This document shows positions 49,402 to 54,011 of a stretch of DNA of 54,011 nucleotides, piece by piece; within the stretch, counting starts at the first letter, position 1, and the number at the start of each line of letters is the position of its first letter. This DNA is from an uncultured SAR86 cluster bacterium (GTDB lineage Bacteria > Pseudomonadota > Gammaproteobacteria > Magnimaribacterales > AG-339-G14), in NCBI GenBank assembly GCA_902595715.1, contig CACJRI010000010.1, forward strand, positions 1 to 54,011. Direction: 5' to 3'. Below the pieces are notes generated by a model that did no database searches, had not been told where the DNA came from, and was given only the letters and a program-made list of their open reading frames with translations. Made by a program: the position numbers and the translations under genes.

Positions 49402-49800
49402 TTATTTTTTTGAGAAAAGTCTCCACTGCTGTACTTTTTCAGTTGCGCTCAAGACAAGCAGCCCTGCAAAGATTGCTAGATTTTTTACAAAGTTTTGAGT
49501 TTCATGCCCTGTATCTGTGTTTGGATACTCGTTCCAAAAATCATGCATGCCGATATTTATAAAAATGGTTAAAGCAGCAAGGGTTAAAGCAGATTCTTTG
49601 ATGCGATAACCTATGATGAGCATCGCTCCTAAGCCTACCTGCAAAACTATTGTGATGGGCAAAAGAATGCTTACCAGAGGAATGTTGTGCAGCAGCATGT
49701 ATTCGGCAGTGCCTGCATAAGCTGGAATTTTAGAAATCCCTGGAAGTAAAAAATATATACCTAGTAGTACTCTGCCAACAGTGATACAAGTTTTTTCCAT
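49402..49800 (-). CDS. DoxX-family membrane protein
   Basis: A 132-residue, four-helix membrane protein of the DoxX/DoxD-like family. GRVLLGIYFLLPGISKIPAYAGTAEYM covers the first helix and loop. The second helix holds LPITIVLQVGLGAMLIIGYRIKE, and HDFWNEYPNTDTGHETQNFVKNLAIFAGLL gives the polar loop and last helix. Members associate with redox, quinone or superoxide-related systems. The ATG at 49800 (with AGGGG upstream) is preferred to a GTG two codons earlier. The 114 bases beyond its end, toward the MORN gene, hold no feature that I can support. Confidence 0.86.
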   Translation of the reverse strand: MEKTCITVGRVLLGIYFLLPGISKIPAYAGTAEYMLLHNIPLVSILLPITIVLQVGLGAMLIIGYRIKESALTLAALTIFINIGMHDFWNEYPNTDTGHETQNFVKNLAIFAGLLVLSATEKVQQWRLFSKK

Positions 49801-49842
49801 GAGCACCCCTCTTTTTATTTAAGACTAAATTTAGTTTATATC

Positions 49843-51012
49843 TTAGTTTTCTATTTTAAAGGTTAGTCCTGCATTGTCTTGCAGTCTTTTTATGAGTTTG
49901 GCTCCCATAGAGGGTGCAGGTGTGTATATACCGCCAGCAAGATCAGTGCACTCTTTTACCAAACATATTGCGCTCTCAGCAATCATCTTTGAGGTTGAGC
50001 CATAACCGGGGTCCATATCCCCTGCTACAGAAACATGAACGCTTTCTTCATTAATATCTCCGCAAAACAAAACATCGTAGTTTCCATTTTCTCTGGATTC
50101 TCTTGAAGGACCTTCGCCGGGTTCTGGAGCATCGCTAAGAGGGTTAGAGGAAGAAACTGCATCAGCTGCAGCTTTACCTTCATCACCTGACCCCATAATC
50201 CACATCTCGTTGTAACAAAATTCCTCCCCATACATATGATTCATCAATGCATTGGATCTATGAACGTTTTTAGTATTAATTGGTGCCATAAAAAATGGAG
50301 CTACCCAAGTATCTAACTTTTCATCGAACATGGGTTTGTTGTCGGCGGGCTGCTCTGGCCCTGTAAAGCCATCCGAAAGCGCAAATGGGTTGGCAAGAAT
50401 CCCAAAAAGTTCAGGCTTTTCTTTTAATGCTGCCATAGTGGCACCAAGAGAGGCTGCTGTACCGCCAGAAAATTCACCATTCATCCCCCTGACTCTTCCT
50501 CTGACACTTGAAGAAGGTTTGCCATGTCTTTTAATAACCTCGTTTTGCAAAAATAAAACACCTAAATCAAAAGGAATGCTGTCAAACCCACAGGAAAAAA
50601 CTATTCTCGAGCCGGATTCTTTTGCGACACTACCTAGCGCATTAATCTTTTCATGCATCCAGCCTGGCTCACCACACAGATCAACATAGTCTGTTCCTGA
50701 GTATGCACATGCAGCAACAATAGCATCACCATAAAGTTGATATGGACCAACAGTAGTTAAAACGCATTTGGTTTGTGAAACTAAGGTTTCAATGCTTGAA
50801 ACATCATTGCTATCAACTACCAAAAGCTCTGTATTTTCAGGAACGCCAATTGACTCAGCAACAGATTTAAGCTTTTCAAGATTTCGACCTGCTAAAGCCC
50901 ATGTTACTTCAGAATCATTGCTGTATTTTTCTGCCAAATACTCAACAACCAACTTTCCAGTAAAGCCTGTAGCTCCATAAACTACAAAATCATATTCTTT
51001 AGCATTGTTCAT
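49843..51012 (-). CDS. Saccharopine dehydrogenase-like/trans-acting enoyl reductase-like oxidoreductase
   Basis: A 389-residue NAD(P)-dependent protein of the saccharopine dehydrogenase-like family. The N-terminal loop VVYGATGFTGKLVVEYL (about residues 10-26), WALAGRNLEKL and VGPYQLYGDAIVAACA, then VDLCGEPGWM and FSCGFDSIPFDLGVL are all typical. The nearest characterised relative is the mycobacterial trans-acting enoyl reductase (Rv2953-type). Which alkene or ketone it reduces is unknown. It starts 12 bases downstream of the HD-hydrolase stop, in the same operon as that gene and the ceramidase gene. Confidence 0.86.
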   Translation of the reverse strand: MNNAKEYDFVVYGATGFTGKLVVEYLAEKYSNDSEVTWALAGRNLEKLKSVAESIGVPENTELLVVDSNDVSSIETLVSQTKCVLTTVGPYQLYGDAIVAACAYSGTDYVDLCGEPGWMHEKINALGSVAKESGSRIVFSCGFDSIPFDLGVLFLQNEVIKRHGKPSSSVRGRVRGMNGEFSGGTAASLGATMAALKEKPELFGILANPFALSDGFTGPEQPADNKPMFDEKLDTWVAPFFMAPINTKNVHRSNALMNHMYGEEFCYNEMWIMGSGDEGKAAADAVSSSNPLSDAPEPGEGPSRESRENGNYDVLFCGDINEESVHVSVAGDMDPGYGSTSKMIAESAICLVKECTDLAGGIYTPAPSMGAKLIKRLQDNAGLTFKIEN

Positions 51013-51024
51013 ATTTATCTCCTT

Positions 51025-51543
51025 TCATTTTTCAGCCCACTCGCCGTCGTTAAAAATTATAGGTTTTTCGCAACTAGGGCCATCGGCGCCTAATTCATTT
51101 AAAACCTTTATGTATTTATTTCTCAGTCTTTCTTGTAATTCGGGATCGTTATCTAAAAGATGTGCCTTGGAAAGATTATGAGACGAATCGGCAATTTTGA
51201 CCTCTTTGGCAATATTATTGCTTTTTACTCTTGGAAGGTAATCTTCAAAATAATCGTCTTCAGGTAATTTCGTCATTGCATTGATAGCGTCTACGATTTC
51301 TTGATTAAAAGTGGTCTTTATCAGGTTTTTGATTTCCTCTTGAAATCTTGGCCCTTCATTATGCTTAACTGCATCTTCAATTGCATCGTGAAGCAGTCCC
51401 ACAATAAAATAGTTTTCTCCTAATTGCTGAACCCGTTTAGCAACGTCATTTACATGTGCCATATAAGGGTAATTTTTCTTATCGGTTTGAGAACCATGAA
51501 CTTTTTCTGCCGTTTCTTTAGCAATATCAACTTTTGACTTCAT
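51025..51543 (-). CDS. HD-domain protein resembling small alarmone hydrolases (MESH1/SpoT-HD type)
   Basis: A 172-residue single HD domain. The metal and catalytic positions match the SpoT/MESH1 hydrolase pattern: His16 (VHGSQ), His30 (YMAHVNDVA), His52-Asp53 (LLHDAIED, with Glu56-Asp57) and Asp119...Asn123 (KIADSSHNL). A (p)ppGpp pyrophosphohydrolase role is therefore a good guess, although other nucleotide substrates are possible. No synthetase domain is present. The ATG overlaps the stop of the ceramidase-like gene by one base, so the two are translationally coupled, an unexpected pairing. Confidence 0.84.
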   Translation of the reverse strand: MKSKVDIAKETAEKVHGSQTDKKNYPYMAHVNDVAKRVQQLGENYFIVGLLHDAIEDAVKHNEGPRFQEEIKNLIKTTFNQEIVDAINAMTKLPEDDYFEDYLPRVKSNNIAKEVKIADSSHNLSKAHLLDNDPELQERLRNKYIKVLNELGADGPSCEKPIIFNDGEWAEK

Positions 51544-53060
51544 TATTTATTTTTTGATTCTTCTATAAGCTTAACAAGATTTTCATGGATTATAAGTGCA
51601 GTGTTTGGGCCCAAAGACACTACCTCGCCATAAGTTTCTTCATTCTCTCCGTAAATCCAGGGGGCTTCTTCATCCCATTCGCTTTTTGGAATGATGTAGC
51701 CAATAGCATCGTTTGCTAAATTTACCATCAAATTGAGTTTGTCTGGAAATTGACTTCGTAAATGTGGAACTTCTTGTGGTGCTATGGCGTAATCCGCGCC
51801 TACAGGATTTTCTATACCTCCAACAGCAATTTCTGGATAGAGTTCTCCGGGAACTCCGGTAATAGATACGTCTCCTATTTGTATGAATGATACTTCACTG
51901 AGATAACGCATAAATGGTGGTATCAGACTAAATTTAGGATCGGTATCAATCACCCCTATCAAAGTGCCTAATGAGAGCATGAAATTTTCTATACCCAATT
52001 CTATTTCTTTTGAATGGACAGATATCGCTGGCTTTGACGACTTCTTAAAATCGCCTGCCTGAAAAGCCTCTATGACACTGATTGCTAAGCTATATCCATA
52101 CGCACGTGCTTTGGCATGACTTGGTTCAGTGAGCGTTTTTTTTAAAACAGGATCGTAAATTGGATCGGTTGGTCCTGATGTCATTAAACCTCCAATGTTT
52201 CCTGTAAGCCATAAGGTGGTTCCACCAAGTCCAGCTCTAATTAGCTGATCGTTATAGTAAATACCCTCGCTGATGCCTTCTCTTAAGTAGCCTGCAACAT
52301 CAGCAGTTAGTTCTAAATTTTTATCCCATGTTAGTTCGACATGAATTCCAAAGTTGATTAATGAGCCAATAATTGAGCCATCGGGGCGATTAAACAGAAT
52401 TGCTCTTATGTCGTCGTCTATCACGATGGGTTTGCGTTTGTCTTTAATAGGCGTGAGAGGATTAGTCGGAATTAAAGCCAAGCTCATTTCTGCAGGCTCC
52501 AAGTTATCTATAGCCATTTTTAGTGAGCGTATAAATGCTGTTTTGAGCTGCTCCATATAAACATCATCAACTCCGCTTTTTAAAAAACCTGGTCCCCAAA
52601 GACCTTGGGTATCTGGGCCCTCATGATTATGTGTTGCATGCACCATGATGTAATCTAATCCCCACTCTTTAGGGACGTCCTCACGCACATTGAGAACAAA
52701 TTTTCGCATTAACCCAATAGTGTCAGCGCTAATTATTCCTATCCGAGTCTGGCCGTCATCAATCACCGCAGTTACCGCCATGAGCTCATCCTTAACTCCT
52801 TGAGCGGCTCGTTTATTTTGAAACCCTGCCATCCACACGGCATCAAATTTGTTGTTGCCATTCACATCAGTCCATCTATCAATATCCGAATCAAATTGAG
52901 CGTCGTTATTAATATCTTCCCATTCATCGATTAGCTCGGGAGTTATTGAAAGCTCAGCAAACCCAACTTTAAATTCGTTTGCATAGCTTTGAGAAGCCAA
53001 AAAAATACTTAACATCATAAAAATATAAAGTCTGTTTTTTGGAAAACTAAAAAATATCAA
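51543..53060 (-). CDS. Exported neutral/alkaline ceramidase-like hydrolase with calcium-loop insertion
   Basis: A 505-residue protein with a signal peptide (cleavage near residue 28). The mature part starts FKVGFAELSITP and has the neutral-ceramidase zinc motif HATHNHEGP (His141, His144, His146), then INFGIHVELTWD, which matches the second metal-binding region. Neutral ceramidases split ceramide or other N-acyl lipids. Between residues 49 and 73 there are two DxNxDxxxD-like loops (DINNDAQFD and DVNGNNKFD) of EF-hand or dockerin type, an odd insertion that may bind calcium. It is shorter than characterised ceramidases (about 650). The exact substrate is uncertain. Confidence 0.82.
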   Translation of the reverse strand: MIFFSFPKNRLYIFMMLSIFLASQSYANEFKVGFAELSITPELIDEWEDINNDAQFDSDIDRWTDVNGNNKFDAVWMAGFQNKRAAQGVKDELMAVTAVIDDGQTRIGIISADTIGLMRKFVLNVREDVPKEWGLDYIMVHATHNHEGPDTQGLWGPGFLKSGVDDVYMEQLKTAFIRSLKMAIDNLEPAEMSLALIPTNPLTPIKDKRKPIVIDDDIRAILFNRPDGSIIGSLINFGIHVELTWDKNLELTADVAGYLREGISEGIYYNDQLIRAGLGGTTLWLTGNIGGLMTSGPTDPIYDPVLKKTLTEPSHAKARAYGYSLAISVIEAFQAGDFKKSSKPAISVHSKEIELGIENFMLSLGTLIGVIDTDPKFSLIPPFMRYLSEVSFIQIGDVSITGVPGELYPEIAVGGIENPVGADYAIAPQEVPHLRSQFPDKLNLMVNLANDAIGYIIPKSEWDEEAPWIYGENEETYGEVVSLGPNTALIIHENLVKLIEESKNK

Positions 53061-53074
53061 AATCTAGTCCGCTT

Positions 53075-53809
53075 TTAATTGTATACAGTTGATGCAATTA
53101 TTCTTGCATCTTCATGGTCTTCCTTCTTTATGTAGGCATAGTGACCCATAAAATAGAATCTTGTGTTTTTGTGTAAACAATTTTTTATGGAATCTTTAAT
53201 TAGAACGGAATTAAGCTCTCTAGATTTAGAGCCTCCTTTTTTTCGAAGTTCAGTTAACGATTGAGGTTTCTTCAAGGCATTTTTAATTGTTTGAGCGCCA
53301 GAAAAAATTAAAATATCTGGTGACAAAAGGCTTAAAAGTTTATTTGACTGTTCAGAAAAACATAAGTCTAAGGAATTTGTGGTGTAGGAATTTCCCTTTG
53401 AAGCGCATAGCATCATGTTCATAAATGCAACCGAATCTTTTCTTTTATTTAAACCTAAAGTTTTAAGGTACAAGTCATCCCAGGCGCCCCATTTTGGCAT
53501 GCCGTTCTTGTTGGTATCCATTAGTTCGTTCCAAAACACTTCTTTGTCTTTATGTGTTTTAGCAAAGTGCATTTTTTTTAGTGGTGCCCACTCATTTTCG
53601 GGTGTTTTATCGCCAGAGCCCGGATTAATTAGCATTACACATATCTTTTGAGTTGAATCAAAATAGCGATCTCCAATCCATCTTGGTTGTGGCCCCCTGA
53701 CATCAGCAAGTTCTAACTTTTTTCCGGATTTTAAGATTTTTTGGTTATTGAAACATTTTGTACAAGGATAATTAGAAGAAAAAAAATTAATTGCGTCTAA
53801 TTTGCCCAT
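53075..53809 (-). CDS. Uracil-DNA glycosylase-superfamily-like protein
   Basis: A 244-residue soluble protein with Cys pair PCTKCFNN at residues 15-22 and the strand-loop VMLINPGSGD (about residues 58-67), reminiscent of the NPG motif of the uracil-DNA glycosylase fold. Later segments are DILIFSGAQTI and a MGHYAY motif near the end, where the superfamily's active-site His normally lies. The match is partial: no GQDPY- or GEAPG-type motif is seen, so the catalytic role is uncertain. Two bases separate its start from the preceding stop at 53812, so it shares an operon with the partial gene at the right edge. Confidence 0.45.
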   Translation of the reverse strand: MGKLDAINFFSSNYPCTKCFNNQKILKSGKKLELADVRGPQPRWIGDRYFDSTQKICVMLINPGSGDKTPENEWAPLKKMHFAKTHKDKEVFWNELMDTNKNGMPKWGAWDDLYLKTLGLNKRKDSVAFMNMMLCASKGNSYTTNSLDLCFSEQSNKLLSLLSPDILIFSGAQTIKNALKKPQSLTELRKKGGSKSRELNSVLIKDSIKNCLHKNTRFYFMGHYAYIKKEDHEDARIIASTVYN

Positions 53810-53811
53810 AG

Positions 53812-54011
53812 TTATCTCGCAATTGCCCCATAGACCTCGATCTTTCTTGTAGGAACTTCAACGCCTGACATTTTGTAACGAGCAAACATATTTTTTTTAA
53901 AAAAAGAGTTTTCTGGCATTTTATTGGCGAACCCAGACTTGTTTATCATATCGTTTTCTTGATAAGTAATAACTGTAACTAGGTCAGTCTCTCTTAAAAT
54001 CTTCTTTATTT
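53812..54011 (-). CDS. Protein of unknown function, C-terminal part only (runs off the right edge)
   Basis: The last 66 residues of a gene whose start lies outside the window. The visible part has a hydrophobic strand (DLVTVITYQE), basic and aromatic stretches (FFKKNMFARYKM) and ends VEVYGAIAR-like (IEVYGAIAR). I do not recognise it. Reading continues without a stop to the window edge, and two bases separate its TAA from the ATG of the following gene, so it is a genuine coding end rather than chance. Confidence 0.55.
   Translation of the reverse strand, partial: IKKILRETDLVTVITYQENDMINKSGFANKMPENSFFKKNMFARYKMSGVEVPTRKIEVYGAIAR

Noticed and set aside
1-54011. Mobile island, prophage, CRISPR or defence cluster
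   Set aside because: No transposase, integrase, repeats, phage structural genes, spacer arrays or restriction genes were seen. Base composition looks even throughout.

Overview
The window is a piece of a low-GC, very gene-dense bacterial chromosome, most likely from a free-living marine gammaproteobacterium with a streamlined genome (SAR86-like is my best guess). The grounds are strong A+T bias, almost no intergenic DNA, gammaproteobacterial-type housekeeping genes (uvrD, nadB, rlmN, pssA, psd) and a large set of oxidative and lipid-active enzymes. The assignment comes from reading the proteins by eye, not from a search. I see no rRNA, tRNA, insertion sequence, prophage, CRISPR array or origin. 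The longest stretch without a gene is only about 114 bases (49288-49401), and nothing convincing is in it.

Layout. 1-8500: a MAPEG fragment, a PlsC-type acyltransferase, an orphan TRAP-type binding lipoprotein overlapping uvrD, a PNPOx-like flavoprotein, an SMR transporter, a Bax-inhibitor-1-like membrane protein, nadB and a CBS-domain protein. 8500-15331: a signalling island with a TonB C-terminal-domain protein, a large hybrid histidine kinase and, facing it, an operon encoding a membrane protein, an EAL phosphodiesterase, an unusual H-box/receiver/GGDEF protein and a single-domain receiver. 15395-27463: a long minus-strand series of small-molecule enzymes. It includes a tight run from ADP-ribosylglycohydrolase and ribokinase through TauD-type dioxygenase, VOC protein and alkylglycerol-monooxygenase-like hydroxylase to a Baeyer-Villiger-type monooxygenase. 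27522-36656: arsC, a DMT transporter, a second AGMO-like hydroxylase, a D-2-hydroxyacid dehydrogenase, rlmN, pssA-psd, and a NAPE-PLD-like metallo-hydrolase followed by a 37-residue CDGSH-like mini-protein. 36660-54011: another long minus-strand series with a Rieske oxygenase, an exported methyltransferase, MerC, a GMC oxidoreductase, an OGFr-like protein, two Fe(II)/2-oxoglutarate-type oxygenases, a frameshifted PM20D1-like M20 peptidase, a SpoT-like HD protein and a neutral-ceramidase-like enzyme.

How it may work together. Two themes stand out. One is a compact phosphorelay/cyclic-di-GMP module (8968-15331) in which the diguanylate cyclase carries a kinase-like phospho-acceptor helix but no ATPase domain. 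The other is an unusual number of enzymes resembling eukaryotic modifiers of N-acyl and ether lipids (NAPE-PLD, ceramidase, PM20D1, two AGMO-like proteins, phytanoyl-CoA dioxygenase, two MAPEG proteins) near the genes for phosphatidylethanolamine synthesis. All eight convergent gene pairs meet with at most 3 bases between them or overlap. Four of them share the same 4-base reciprocal stop, leaving no room for conventional terminators.
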